Shown piece after piece: positions 43,487-54,240 of a stretch of DNA of 64,000 nt; the first letter of the stretch is position 1; each line of letters opens with the position of its first letter. The notes under the pieces were generated by a model. That model saw only the letters and a program-made list of their open reading frames with translations, was not told the origin of the DNA and did no database searches. Source of the stretch: Agrostemma githago (taxonomy: Eukaryota; Streptophyta; Magnoliopsida; Caryophyllales; Caryophyllaceae); contig OY288248.1 of NCBI GenBank assembly GCA_958450325.1, positions 45,460,005 to 45,524,004 of the forward strand, in the 5' to 3' direction. A program made the translations under genes and the position numbers.

Positions 43487-43870
43487 ATCAATTTGGACGA
43501 GCCATTTTAGGAAATGGTTGACTTTGGATATTTTTGAATTTTGTATTTGGGCGCAAAGTTCAAGAAACGCACCTGGTTGACTTTATGTGACGGATTCGTC
43601 TTTGACCGGGTTTTGACCCGGTCGCTAAAAGATGGTTTTATCTTTGGTGTTGGTTTTGGCCAAAATTAGTCTCATTTGACTCGGAATGACCCACTGGGCC
43701 TGATTTTGAGGTTAGTTTTGTGAGATTTGCCCGTTAAAAACCCATGTCGGACATTACTGATTCCGAGCCCATATCCGAGCACGTTGGAGCATGTTTGTGT
43801 CCGATCATCATCGGGTGTTTTTTGGAAACTACCATAGACACCTGGCAGTCAAAATGCGGGTGTCTATTAC

Positions 43871-44457
43871 TGATATAGGAACAACCTATGCCAATGCCTT
43901 ACAAAGGCTGTCTTCGAAAGGCCTAATCCAACCGATAGGCCGAACTCCGGAGGTTTTGTTTGACAAACGGTCCAAGAGCTACAACATTCAGGCTTACTGC
44001 CAATATCACCACAAGGCAATGGGCACGACACTGAGAAATGTTGGAAATTAAAGCATCTCATTCAAGATCTAATCGAAAATGGGAAGATACCACTACCCAG
44101 TGATAAGCCGAGTAACAAAAATAACCCACTTGCTACTCACGCCATTTTTACTGGAGAAATAGTTGACTGTTCTTGTCTCATTTCTCCTTTCATTCCCCAA
44201 ATCAACGGGATATGGAACGACGATGAAGATGACGTTTACCTAGCTAAGGGGAAGCTGTCCCCATCACCGTCGAAGAAATCCGAAAGGCCAAAACCAAGGC
44301 CCTGGCCGGCACACATGTCATCACGACCGGTCTCTCTACCCCTGAAACCGTCACTGAACCTGCCAGGACGGAACCGACCCTCGAGGAACCAAACACTGAC
44401 ACGGCCCTAGTCAAACAACTAAAGAGGGTCCAAACTGATCTTACCATATGGCAGCTT
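43871..44457 (+). pseudogene. gag: Tat2 gag, N-terminus missing, frameshifted
   Basis: It begins at the codons for TDIGTTYANALQRLSSKGL. The knuckle region CQYHHKAMG is one base off frame relative to Tat1 (near 44010), and a later frame holds PPLLTHAIFTGEIVDC-type sequence. It lacks the capsid. Bounded on the left by the Tat1 LTR. Confidence 0.78.
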
Positions 44458-46048
44458 TTGGTTAGTTCTCAAGAGCATCGGGCAGCACTTACTAAGGCTC
44501 TCGATGAAATCAAGGTTGACTCATCGGTTACCCCCACCAAAATGGTAGCCACTATTCTGCCTCACCTCAAAGGCAAGTCCAAAGGAGAAGGCCCACTTAT
44601 CACTTTCTCCGAGTCCGACCTTCCACCGTTTGGGGCCACCCATAACTTGGCCTTATACATCACAGTGATTTGCCGAGGAAAATATCTCCCCATGACCCTA
44701 ATTGATGACGGGTTCGCAGTAAATGTCCTTCCCTTAAGGACCGGTAAAGCCCTCGGCATCACCGAGGCTGATTACCTTCCAACGACGCAAACCATCCAGG
44801 CTTTTGACGGAAGCCCGAAATCAGTTGCTGCGGCTGTCAAGCTAACAATCATAACCGGCCCGATAGAGAAAGAGCTAGAATTTCAAGTGATTGATAATGT
44901 CACTTCATCTTTCAGTCTGTTACTCGGGAGACCATGGATTCATGCGGTCAAAGTCGTATCCTCTACCCTTCACAGGAAAGTTAAGTTGCCTTTACAAGAT
45001 GGGATCATTACTCTCGAGGCTACCCCCATAACCGTGTCAAGCTGCAACACGGCAGGCTCAATCGACCCGTGAGGTTTCAATTTCGTGGGAATGATCGAGG
45101 AGGAATATCTTTTCCGGCCGTATTTCACCACTAGCATCGACACGATGCTGCAAAATTTGGGTTACCTACCAGGGGCTACTTCAAGGCTCGACCTTCCGGC
45201 TGGCAGAATCATCGAGGTCCTAGGCAACGAAGAATCCAGATTTGGTTTGGGGTACGATATAACCCCGGAAAACGTGGTTCAGGCCGGTATTCAGAAGGCC
45301 ATCAACATCTTCAAGGGTACCTACTTGGGCCCTTACAGTCCAAGACTGACTGATTACTTCGTCACTCTAGTGTTCGGAGCTGTTCAAGTGGGCTTTTATC
45401 AGCCCAACATCTCGTATCTTGAGACCAAATTGACTCAGGAATGCAATTTCATCCCGGATGACATCTTTGCCCTCATCCAGGCCGAATCGAAGGAAGGCGC
45501 AAATAATACTGAACCCGTCTTGGGGCTCCTATTCGGGGAAGATAAGGTTGTCCCAACCCCCAAGCAGGAATTAGTGAACCTGATCCTCCGTAGTAACCGG
45601 TTCGATCCAACCAAGTTGATCTCCGAAGTTGGTGCTAAAACCGGGAACAGAGCTTGGAGGAAGGCAATCAAGTGGACCGATAGCCAGGGTCGAGTCTACA
45701 AGCTGACTACTGGTGAAGGAGATATGCAAGGTGCTGAGTCCGAGTCCGAGTCTGAGTCGGAGTCAGAGTCGGAGTCTGAGTCTAAGTCTAGAGGGTCCAG
45801 TACTAGGATCGAGTCTGTAACCCCCCTTCCTTTAGTCACACCCACCGGAACCCCGGGGTCAGTCCCAAGGGCACTTCCCATTCCGCCACTGACCAACGAT
45901 CAGATGGCAGCTCTCTTCGAGCTCTTTTCAAAATTCACTATCAATAATAACGATAACCGTTCTGGTTGCGACTTGTCTTATTTTCAAAACATTTTCAAAA
46001 ATTTCATTTGCAATGACATTGAGAAACCCGACGAACAGGTACCACTGC
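44458..46048 (+). pseudogene. pol: Tat2 protease region with one stop
   Basis: VSSQEHRAALTKAL is followed by the protease motif IDDGFAVNVLPL, where Phe replaces the Ser of Tat1. The stop TGA at 45070-45072 stands for a Trp in Tat1 (LWGF). From 45073 the frame is open through the linker and a Ser/Glu repeat (ESESESESE near 45735-45785) to NDIEKPDEQVP, where G is inserted at ACTGC. The Ser/Glu repeat comes from GAGTCN hexamers and is probably length-variable. Confidence 0.84.
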
Positions 46049-46819
46049 TGATCCGAATGAAGAGACTAAGGAGTTCAATGAAGTAACACTAGCTCCTATT
46101 AGCTCGAGTCAAGCCATACTAGCACCTCCTACTAGCCTAGTAGTATGCCTTCTCCAAGTACTAAGTTAGCTCACAAGGGAGCTGAATAAAGGAGTAAAGA
46201 AGTCAAGGTTGATTATGGGCTGATTGATAACTTCGTATTTAGCTCCATGTTCACATGGTGTGTACACTCAAGCTTTGTTGTTGGCTCCATGTTCACACAA
46301 GACTCCACGGCTGGTTACTCTTGGTGAAGCTTTGGTTTTAACTCCCTAGCTTTGGTTTTAGCTCCATGTTTACATTAGCTTTGTTATTAGCTCCCTACTT
46401 TGTAATTAGCTCCATGTTCACATAGCTTTAGTCTTTGTCTTTGTCACCCTAAACCAACCGGTTTAAGGGCTCTTGTAGGCTATATATAGCCGGTCATTTG
46501 AAGGAATAAAGAACATCCAATTTGCATATTAAAACTTGAGTAAAGCTGAGCTTTCTGTTTCGTCCTTGTAGTTTACAAGACAAAGTCTAGAGTGAGTCGC
46601 GTTACAAACTCTAAACTCGCTATTTCAATCGAGTGTTTGATCTAGCAAACCGCTTTGTTGAAGTATAGGTCTACTTCACCTAGCATACTATCCTTGGTTA
46701 CGGTTTATCCTTCCTCAAAACTATCCTTACTTTCTGTTTTGGTTACTCATTCACGTTCCATTTCAGAATACTAATCCTAATTCATATTCTTGTTTCAAAG
46801 TTCATATCAACTCACATCA
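46049..46819 (+). repeat. 5' LTR of G (771 bp)
   Basis: TGATCCGAATGAAGAG...CACATCA, with the TATA palindrome at 46478-46491 and AATAAAG after it. It starts with the coding tail shared with the 3' LTR. Confidence 0.94.
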
Positions 46820-46823
46820 TTAG

Positions 46824-46835
46824 TGGTATCAGAGC
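46824..46835 (+). other. Primer binding site, tRNA-iMet (G)
   Basis: TGGTATCAGAGC four bases after the 5' LTR, as in the other CRM copies. Confidence 0.92.
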
Positions 46836-46860
46836 TTTGGTCATCCATTTAGACGTAAGC

Positions 46861-49800
46861 ATGGCAGGAGTTGTGAGCTTTGAAGAATCAAGCATCATTA
46901 GTCTTTCTAAGTCCCATGGCGCATCTGGTCCGGAAGTCTACTTGGGAGAAAAGAAGGAAGAAAGAAAAGACTATGAGCTTCCAACTTATGGTAATGTTTT
47001 AGTACTACGTACACTACATGCTAACCCCATCCCACACAACACCGAACAAAGAGACCAACTTTTTCACACAAAATGTCTAGTTAATACCAAATGGTGTAGT
47101 TTGATTATTGATGGAGGTAGTTGTACGAATGTGGCCTCTACTGAAATGGTAGCTAAGTTAGGTCTAACCACTACTAATCACCCTAAACCGTATGCATTAC
47201 ATTGGTTAGATAATGAAAACAAAATCAAGGTCACAAAACAAGTAAGAGTAGGCTTAACTATGGGGTCTTATGTCGATGAGGTTCTTTGTGATGTTATCCC
47301 TATGGATGCTTGTCATATACTTTTGGGGCGTCCTTGGCAGTTTGATAGGGATGTGGTACACCATGGTAGAAAGAATGAATACGAATTGAGGGATAAGGGA
47401 AAGAAAATCATTCTAAAACCTATGACTCCCCAAGCTGTTAGAGCTATGACCGCCAACAAAGCTAAGAAACCTAACCTCACCATCTTTGCAAGTGAGAGTG
47501 AAGTAGAACAGGCTTTACAAGGGGGGGAACGTGTATTTGTCATGATGGCTAAAGAAAGACCCGTAGAAGTTGAGAGTGGACTTGGAGGAAAACCATTAGA
47601 GGAGTTGTTACACGAGTTTAAGGATGTCTTCCCTGAGGAATTACCCGTTGGTTTACCACCTATTAGAGGTATAGAACACCAAATCGACCTCATTCCAGGA
47701 GCAACCTTACCCAATAAGGCTGCATATAGGTGTAACCCGGAGGAAACTAAGGAATTACAAAGACAAATAGATGAGTTAATGAGTAGAGGGTACGTGCGGG
47801 AGAGCCTTAGTCCTTGTGCTGTTCCAGTCCTTTTAGTACCTAAGAAGGATGGGACATGGAGAATGTGTGTGGATAGTAGAGCCGTTAACAACATCACCAT
47901 CAAGTATAGGTTTCCTATTCCAAGGTTGGATGATATGTTAGATGAGCTTCATGGGGCGGTGGTCTTCTCCAAAATTGATCTAAGAAGTGGTTACCATCAA
48001 ATCAGAATGAGGGAAGGGGATGAATGGAAGACCGCTTTCAAAACCAAACATGGACTCTATGAGTGGACGGTCATGCCATTTGGTCTTACCAACGCTCCAA
48101 GCACGTTCATGAGGTTAATGAACGAGGTACTTAAGGCCTACTTAGGTCGCTTTATTGTGGTTTACTTGGATGATATCCTTGTGTATAGCAGGTCTTTGGA
48201 AGAACATATGGAGCACTTGAGACTACTATTCACAACGCTCCGCAAGCAACAACTTTTTGGGAAGAAGGAGAAGTGTGCCTTCTTTGTGGAAAGCGTAGTA
48301 TTCCTTGGCTACGTAGTGTCCAAAGGAGGGGTGTCAGTTGATCAAACCAAAGTGGAATCCATACGTACTTGGCCAATCCCTTCCACCATTACAGAAGTAA
48401 GGTCTTTTCATGGTTTGGCTTCTTTTTACAGGAGATTCATCAAGGATTTCAGCACTATCACAAGCCCCATCACCGAGTGCTTGAAGAAAGGCGCATTTGT
48501 TTGGACCAAGGCTGCCCAAGAAGCCTTTGAAGCCATTAAAGAGAAGCTATGCTCCGCTCCTATCTTAGCCCTTCCTGATTTCTCTCAACCATTTGAGGTG
48601 GAATGTGACGCTAGTGGAGTTGGAATTGGTGCTGTTCTAGTGCAAAATAAGCGCCCCATTGCCTATTTCTCAGAGAAACTCAATGGAGCAAGGCTGAACT
48701 ATTGCACCTACGACAAGGAGTTCTATGCCATAGTAAGAGCTCTTGATCATTGGAGTCATTACCTTCGTACTAACCATTTTATTCTTCATTCAGATCATGA
48801 GTCCTTAAAATACATCAATGGCCAACAAAAGTTAAGTCCAAGGCATGCCAAGTGGGTAGAATTCTTGCAATCCTTTCATTTCTCTTCAAAGTACAAAGAT
48901 GGAAAGAGTAACGTAGTAGCTGATGCACTATCCCGCCGCTACACTTTACTATCTACTTTGGATGTGAGGTTGCTCGGATTTGAGACTCTAAAGGACTACT
49001 ACAACAATGATGCTGACTTTGGTGAAACCTTCACCAAATGCAAGGAGGGAGCCTTTGATGAGTTTGTTTTGCAGGAAGGATTTCTTTTCAAGGGAAACCG
49101 CCTGTGTGTGCCCAAGCATCCCATTAGAGAGCTACTGGTTAGAGAAGCTCATGGAGGAGGATTAGCGGGTCATTTTGGCATTACAAGAACTTTGGAGGTC
49201 TTAAAGGAACACTTCTTTTGGCCAAAAATGCGAGGAAGTGTCCAGCATGTAGTGAGCAAGTGTGTGACTTGCCAATTTGCTAAAAGTTCTTTCAAACCCG
49301 GAGTTTACACGCCCTTGCCCACTCCTAACAGGCCATGGGAAGATGTATCCATGGATTTCATTGTAGCCCTACCAAGAACCGCTAGAGGAAAAGATGCCAT
49401 CATGGTGGTGGTAGATCGGTTTTCAAAGATGGCTCACTTCATTGCTTGCCACAAAACGGATGATGCTAGCAATGTTGCAGACTTATACTTCAAGGAGGTG
49501 GTACGTCTCCATGGAGTACCCAAGTCCATTGTTTCTGATCGTGATTCAAAGTTCCTTAGTTACTTTTGGAACACATTATGGAGGAAGGTGGGAACCAAGC
49601 TCTTATTTAGCACTTCTCATCATCCACAAACAGATGGACAAACCGAGGTTACCAATCGCACCTTGGGGACGCTATTAAGAGGTCTTGTGAGTAAGACTCA
49701 AAAGGATTGGGATATCAAACTTGCCCATGCTGAATTTGCCTACAATCGCTCCCCTACTTATGCTACTTCTCATTCCCCTTTTGAGGCTGTATATGGGATC

Positions 49801-50346
49801 AATCCTTACATGCCTTTGGACCTGATTCCTCTACCAAAAGATGAGTTAGTTCACAAGGATGCGGAGTCCAAACTAAAGGCTATGATCAAACTCCACGAGC
49901 AAATCCAAGAAAGAATCAAGGAGGTTAATGAAGCATACAAAAGGAAGTCCAACAAGAACAGGAAGCCAAGACTTTTTCAAGAGGGTGACTTAGTTTGGGT
50001 TCACTTGAGAAAGGAGAGGTTTCCAAGCAAAAGAAAGAATAAGTTGATGCCACGAGCTGAAGGACCTTATAAGATCATATCAAAGGTAAATGATAATGCT
50101 TACAAAGTGGAATTACCGGATGATTATGGAGTCCATGCCACGTTCAATGTAGGGGACCTTTCTCCCTATCTTGATGATGATGGCATTTCAGAATTGAGGG
50201 CAATTCCTTTTCAAGGGGGAGGAGATGATCCGAATGAAGAGACTAAGGAGTTCAATGAAGTAACACTAGCTCCTATTAGCTCGAGTCAAGCCATACTAGC
50301 ACCTCCTACTAGCCTAGTAGTATGCCTTCTCCAAGTACTAAGTTAG
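46861..50346 (+). CDS. pol: G Pol polyprotein: protease-RT-RNase H-integrase-CR tail, 1161 aa, no Gag core
   Basis: The ATG at 46861 gives MAGVVSFEES. About 15 residues later the frame passes from GASGPEVYLG directly to the acidic linker (KKEERKDYELPTYG), skipping about 290 residues that in F hold the capsid and zinc knuckle. All later domains are present and in frame. Protease IDGGS has Asp84. RT has MPFGLTNAPSTF and YLDD near residue 435. RNase H has DASGVGIG, DKEFY and HSDHES. The integrase zinc finger is HGGGLAGHFG...CVTC, and its DDE core is SMDF, SDRDSKF and HHPQTDGQTE near 920. The CR-type C-terminus ends in the 3' LTR. No stop or frameshift is seen. It is the most complete Pol here and could act on other CRM RNAs, which is inference. 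Confidence 0.93.
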   Translation: MAGVVSFEESSIISLSKSHGASGPEVYLGEKKEERKDYELPTYGNVLVLRTLHANPIPHNTEQRDQLFHTKCLVNTKWCSLIIDGGSCTNVASTEMVAKLGLTTTNHPKPYALHWLDNENKIKVTKQVRVGLTMGSYVDEVLCDVIPMDACHILLGRPWQFDRDVVHHGRKNEYELRDKGKKIILKPMTPQAVRAMTANKAKKPNLTIFASESEVEQALQGGERVFVMMAKERPVEVESGLGGKPLEELLHEFKDVFPEELPVGLPPIRGIEHQIDLIPGATLPNKAAYRCNPEETKELQRQIDELMSRGYVRESLSPCAVPVLLVPKKDGTWRMCVDSRAVNNITIKYRFPIPRLDDMLDELHGAVVFSKIDLRSGYHQIRMREGDEWKTAFKTKHGLYEWTVMPFGLTNAPSTFMRLMNEVLKAYLGRFIVVYLDDILVYSRSLEEHMEHLRLLFTTLRKQQLFGKKEKCAFFVESVVFLGYVVSKGGVSVDQTKVESIRTWPIPSTITEVRSFHGLASFYRRFIKDFSTITSPITECLKKGAFVWTKAAQEAFEAIKEKLCSAPILALPDFSQPFEVECDASGVGIGAVLVQNKRPIAYFSEKLNGARLNYCTYDKEFYAIVRALDHWSHYLRTNHFILHSDHESLKYINGQQKLSPRHAKWVEFLQSFHFSSKYKDGKSNVVADALSRRYTLLSTLDVRLLGFETLKDYYNNDADFGETFTKCKEGAFDEFVLQEGFLFKGNRLCVPKHPIRELLVREAHGGGLAGHFGITRTLEVLKEHFFWPKMRGSVQHVVSKCVTCQFAKSSFKPGVYTPLPTPNRPWEDVSMDFIVALPRTARGKDAIMVVVDRFSKMAHFIACHKTDDASNVADLYFKEVVRLHGVPKSIVSDRDSKFLSYFWNTLWRKVGTKLLFSTSHHPQTDGQTEVTNRTLGTLLRGLVSKTQKDWDIKLAHAEFAYNRSPTYATSHSPFEAVYGINPYMPLDLIPLPKDELVHKDAESKLKAMIKLHEQIQERIKEVNEAYKRKSNKNRKPRLFQEGDLVWVHLRKERFPSKRKNKLMPRAEGPYKIISKVNDNAYKVELPDDYGVHATFNVGDLSPYLDDDGISELRAIPFQGGGDDPNEETKEFNEVTLAPISSSQAILAPPTSLVVCLLQVLS
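50212..50225 (+). other. Polypurine tract of G
   Basis: CAAGGGGGAGGAGA directly before the 3' LTR, inside the coding frame. Confidence 0.9.
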
Positions 50347-50994
50347 CTCACAAGGGAGCTGAATAAAGGAGTAAAGAAGTCAAGGTTGATTATGGGATGA
50401 TTGATAACTTCGTATTTAGCTCCATGTTCACATGGTGTGTACACTCAAGCTTTGTTGTTGGGTCCATGTTCACACAAGACTCCACGGCTGGTTACTCTTG
50501 GTGAAGCTTTGGTTTTAACTCCCTAGCTTTGGTTTTAGCTCCATGTTTACATTAGCTTTGTTATTAGCTCCCTACTTTGTAATTAGCTCCATGTTCACAT
50601 AGCTTTAGTCTTTGTTTTTGTCACCCTAAACCAACCGGTTTAAGGGCTCTTGTAGGCTATATATAGCCGGTCATTTGAAGGAATAAAGAACATCCAATTT
50701 GCATATTAAAACTTGAGTAAAGCTGAGCTTTCTGTTTCGTCCTTGTAGTTTACAAGACAGTCTAGAGTGAGTCGCGTTACAAACTCTAAACTCGCTATTT
50801 CAATCGAGTGTTTGATCTAGCAAACCGCTTTGTTGAAGTATAGGTCTACTTCACCTAGCATACTATCCTTGGTTACGGTTTATCCTTCCTCAAAACTATC
50901 CTTACTTTCTGTTTTGGTTACTCATTCACGTTCCATTTCAGAATACTAATCCTAATTCATATTCTTGTTTCAAAGTTCATATCAACTCACATCA
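50226..50994 (+). repeat. 3' LTR of G (769 bp)
   Basis: It encodes the last 40 residues of G Pol (stop at 50344-50346). Two bases are lost in U5 relative to the 5' LTR (ACAGTC for ACAAAGTC). Followed by ACTGC and Tat2 RT. Confidence 0.94.
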
Positions 50995-50999
50995 ACTGC

Positions 51000-53447
51000 C
51001 TCCGCATCTAATCGAGCAACTCGAACAGAGGGAGTCCCGAGATCCGATAATCGAAGAAACCGACTCCATCAATGTAGGAACCCCTTTAGAACCTCAGATG
51101 CTTAAGTTGGGCTTATCTTTAAATCGTGAGGAGAAACAACAATTCACAGATCTCCTCCAGAAGTTTAAGGACGTCTTCGCATGGTCCTACAAGAACATGC
51201 CGGGAATAGACCGGGAGATAGCTGAACACCGTATACCCATCAAAGACGGGTATAAGTCGGTAAAACAGAAGCTCCGAAGAATGAGGCCCGAATGATCTCT
51301 CAAAGTCAAGGAAGAAGTCGATAAACAATTTAAAGCGGGCTTTATCCAAGTGTCTGAATACCCAGACTGGGTTGCAAACATCGTGCCAGTACCCAAGAAA
51401 GACGGTAAAGTACGAGTATGTGTAGATTTCCGGGACCTTAACAAGGCCAGCCCAAAAGACGATTTCCCATTACCACACATCGACATACTGGTAGATAACA
51501 CGGCCGATCACGCCCTTCTATCATTCATGGACGGGTATGCCGGATACAATCAGATCAAAATGGCGGAGGAAGACATGAGTAAGACCACATTCATTACACC
51601 TTGGGGAACTTACTGCTATACCGTGATGCCATTTGGGCTTATCAATGTCGGTGCCACTTATCAACGGACCGCCACCACTTTATTGCATGACATGATGCAT
51701 AAGGAAGTGGAGGTCTACGTGGACGACATGATCGTCAAATCCAAAGACCGAAGCGGGCACATTGCGGCCCTAAGAAAGTTCTTTACCCGATTACGCAAGT
51801 ACAATATGAGGCTAAACCCTCAAAAATGCAGTTTCGGGGTAACATCGGGCAAGCTACTGGGCCATATCGTCAGCCAACGCAAAATCGAGGTTGACCCGGC
51901 TAAGATCAAAGCCATTACCGAGAGATGCAGCCACCTAAAACTGAAAAGGTAATAAGGGGGTTTCTCAGAAAAGTCCAATATATCAGCCGGTTCATTTCAA
52001 AGCTAACCATGGTATGTGAGCCCATTTTTAAGAAACTGAAGATAGGAGAACAGACACTATGGGACGGTAAATGTCAGATGGCTTTCGATAAAATCAAGGA
52101 GATCCTATCCTCTCCACCGGTATTAATGCCACCCCAACCGGGCCTGCCTTTGTCGTTATACCTAACAACGACTGAGATAGCCATGGGGGCTATGCTAGCC
52201 CAAACGGTCGATTCAGAAGAACGGACTATTTACTACATCAGTAAAAAGTTCTTGGAATATGAGTGCAACTATACGATGCTCGAAAAGACGTGCTTAGCTT
52301 TGGTTTGGGCCACTAAAAAGCTCCGACACTACATGCTTAGTCACGAGGTACATGTGCTATCCAAAATGGATCCAATCAAGTACCTATTCGATAAGCCCAT
52401 CCTCAACGGCCGTATATCCAGATGGACTTTAATGCTAGCTGAGTTCGACCTCAAGTTCGTACCATTGAAAGCCATCAAAGGCCGGGTAGTAGCCGAATTC
52501 CTCGCTGATAGCCCGATATCCGAGGAGGGACACACCGATACTTGGGCCTTTCCGGATGAAGATATATTCCATACTGACACCGAAACTTGGGATTTATACT
52601 TTGATGAGGCGTCCAACTTCCGAGGATTTGGGGTCGGTATTTTGCTGATCTCGCCACAAGGGGAACACACCCCGTTATCCATCAAGCTAGATTTTGATGT
52701 GACTAACAACGCAGCCGAATATGAAGCATGCATTCACGGGTTGCAAGCCGCCGCTGATTTAGGAGTAACAAATCTCCGGGTCCACGGTGACTCATCTTTA
52801 GTCATTAATCAAGCCCTACAAAAATGGAAAACTCGGAACGCAAATCTCGTGGCTTACCAAGCGCGAGTAAGGGTTCTCGAAAAACAATTCCAAAATGTAG
52901 AATACATCTATCTACCTCGGGAAGAAAACCAGTTTGCAGATGCTCTTTCAAAATTAGCATTTTTACTGAATATCCCAGCGCATCTAACCAACATGCCTAT
53001 CTGCATCGAAAGACGATCCGAGCTGGCATATATCCACATTATTCAAGATATCGAAATAACCGATGCAGAACCTTGGTATCAGGCTATTCTGACCAACTTA
53101 ACATTGGGTGAATATCCTCCGGGAGCTGAAAACCGGGCCAAGAAAGCCCTGCGGAGATGGGCAACCCAGTTCATCCGCACGGACGATGGACAGTTATATA
53201 AGAAGACGGCACAGGGGGCTTTACTCCTATGCATTGACAAAGCGCAAGCCGAAAAGGTCATGGCCGAGGTGCACGATGGTGAAAACGGTCCGCATATGAA
53301 CGCCCATATGTTGGCCCGAAAAATCACGAGACTCGGGTATTATTGGAACACCATGGAAACGGACTGTCAGTTATACGTCAAACACTGCCATAATTGTCAG
53401 ATCTTTGCTAATGTACAGCATATGCCTTCATCCCTATTATATACTAT
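51000..53447 (+). pseudogene. pol: Tat2 RT and RNase H domains (one stop, one frameshift)
   Basis: The linker and RT entry (SVKQKLRRMRPE) are followed by TGA at 51293-51295 where Tat1 has Trp. RT continues with VPVPKKDGKVRVCVDFRDLN, GYNQIKMAEED, MPFGLINVGATYQR and a normal YVDD near 51717. A 2-bp gain near 51918 shifts the frame. From 51925 the frame is open through the Ty3-type RNase H and the additional RNase H (DLYFDEASNFRG, with Glu for Gly after the first Asp; NNAAEYEA) into the integrase zinc finger (CHNCQ). It runs on into the H LTR, adding a foreign tail to 53577. Confidence 0.87.
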
Positions 53448-54200
53448 TGATCCGAATGAAGAAGCAACAACAAACTACGAGTTCATTGAACTCACACTAG
53501 CTCCAAATGGTCTTAGTCCAACCCCCTTAACCCCTCCTTCAAGTCTAGTAGTGTGCCTTCTTCAAGTGCTGAACTAGCTCGTGCGAGCACCTACTTGGAC
53601 AGAATAAAAGAGCAAGAACATACATTGCTCTAATCTGATTTACAAGTCAAATAATCAAGACCATATGGATACATTAACTTGGGTTCCCACTCATCAAACC
53701 TCTCATGTAAACAAGGGCTGCGCATCTGATTTAGTAGGCTGAATGTGTTCCCATTGATGCATTGTATCTAGTTGTCTAAGTTCTTTTCCCTTTCTTTGTT
53801 TGTATCACCCTCTTTAAGAGGCTTGACTATTCTGGTTGGCCTCTCTTTGGGGACGTTTGTAGGCTATAAATAGCCACCCATTTGATGAATAAAGCATTCA
53901 ACTTTCATCAAACAAATCTGAGTTAAGCTTTGCTTTCCTTTTCGTCTTTGTAGTTCACAAGACAAAGTATTAGAGTTAGTCGCGTTACAAGCTCTATACT
54001 CGCTATTTCAATCGAGTGTTTGAATTAGCACCCGCTTTGTTGAGGTATAGGTCTATCTCACTTAGCACACTATCCTTGGTTACATCCTATAATTCCTTTA
54101 CAGCAACTATCTCAATCTGATTTCGTTGCTTGGTTTTGTTTATTTCAAATTACTATCAATCTCCAAATAACTTGTTCAAAGTTCATTCCAAATCACATCA
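53448..54200 (+). repeat. 5' LTR of H (753 bp)
   Basis: TGATCCGAATGAAGAAG...AATCACATCA. The TATA region reads GGCTATAAATAGCC, a variant of the common palindrome. It differs from the 3' LTR by indels around 53690-53780. Confidence 0.9.
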
Positions 54201-54240
54201 TTAGTGGTATCAGAGCTTTGGTCTTCCTAAGACGTAAAGC

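Larger units (their letters stand above)
6473..43870 (-). mobile_element. Tat1: degenerate Tat/Ogre-type element, minus strand, heavily nested
   Basis: Reading from right to left on the minus strand: 5' LTR (41225-43870), primer binding site (41204-41221), leader, gag (32263-33729), protease (29808-31390), RT (16687-17478 and the right part of 13216-15808), a second RNase H, integrase (to 9155), and an antisense gene (6963-8771). The 3' LTR is outside the window. The pieces join in order when the insertions B, solo LTR 15809-16686, E, solo LTR 31391-32262 and F are removed with their target duplications. Gag knuckle type, RT motifs and the additional RNase H are as known for Tat/Ogre. Tat2, on the opposite strand, supplies an independent copy of each joint. 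Confidence 0.88.
41225..43870 (-). repeat. 5' LTR of Tat1 (about 2.65 kb)
   Basis: Its inner end is ...CATGTCCACA at 41225 (minus strand). The outer end is placed near 43870, where similarity to Tat2 gag begins. The terminal bases read TA rather than TG, so the exact base is uncertain. It contains a TATA candidate (CTATAAATA at 43347-43355, minus strand) and two palindrome modules. I see no gene in it; short frames here are not supported. Only this LTR of Tat1 is in the window. Confidence 0.7.
46049..50994 (+). mobile_element. CRM element G, gag-deleted, pol intact (4.9 kb), TSD ACTGC
   Basis: LTRs are 46049-46819 (771 bp) and 50226-50994 (769 bp), differing by about three substitutions and a 2-bp gap. 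ACTGC is at 46044-46048 and 50995-50999. It has a tRNA-iMet site, one open frame and a polypurine tract. It lies in Tat2 between protease and RT. The high LTR identity means it moved recently although it has no gag of its own. Confidence 0.95.
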
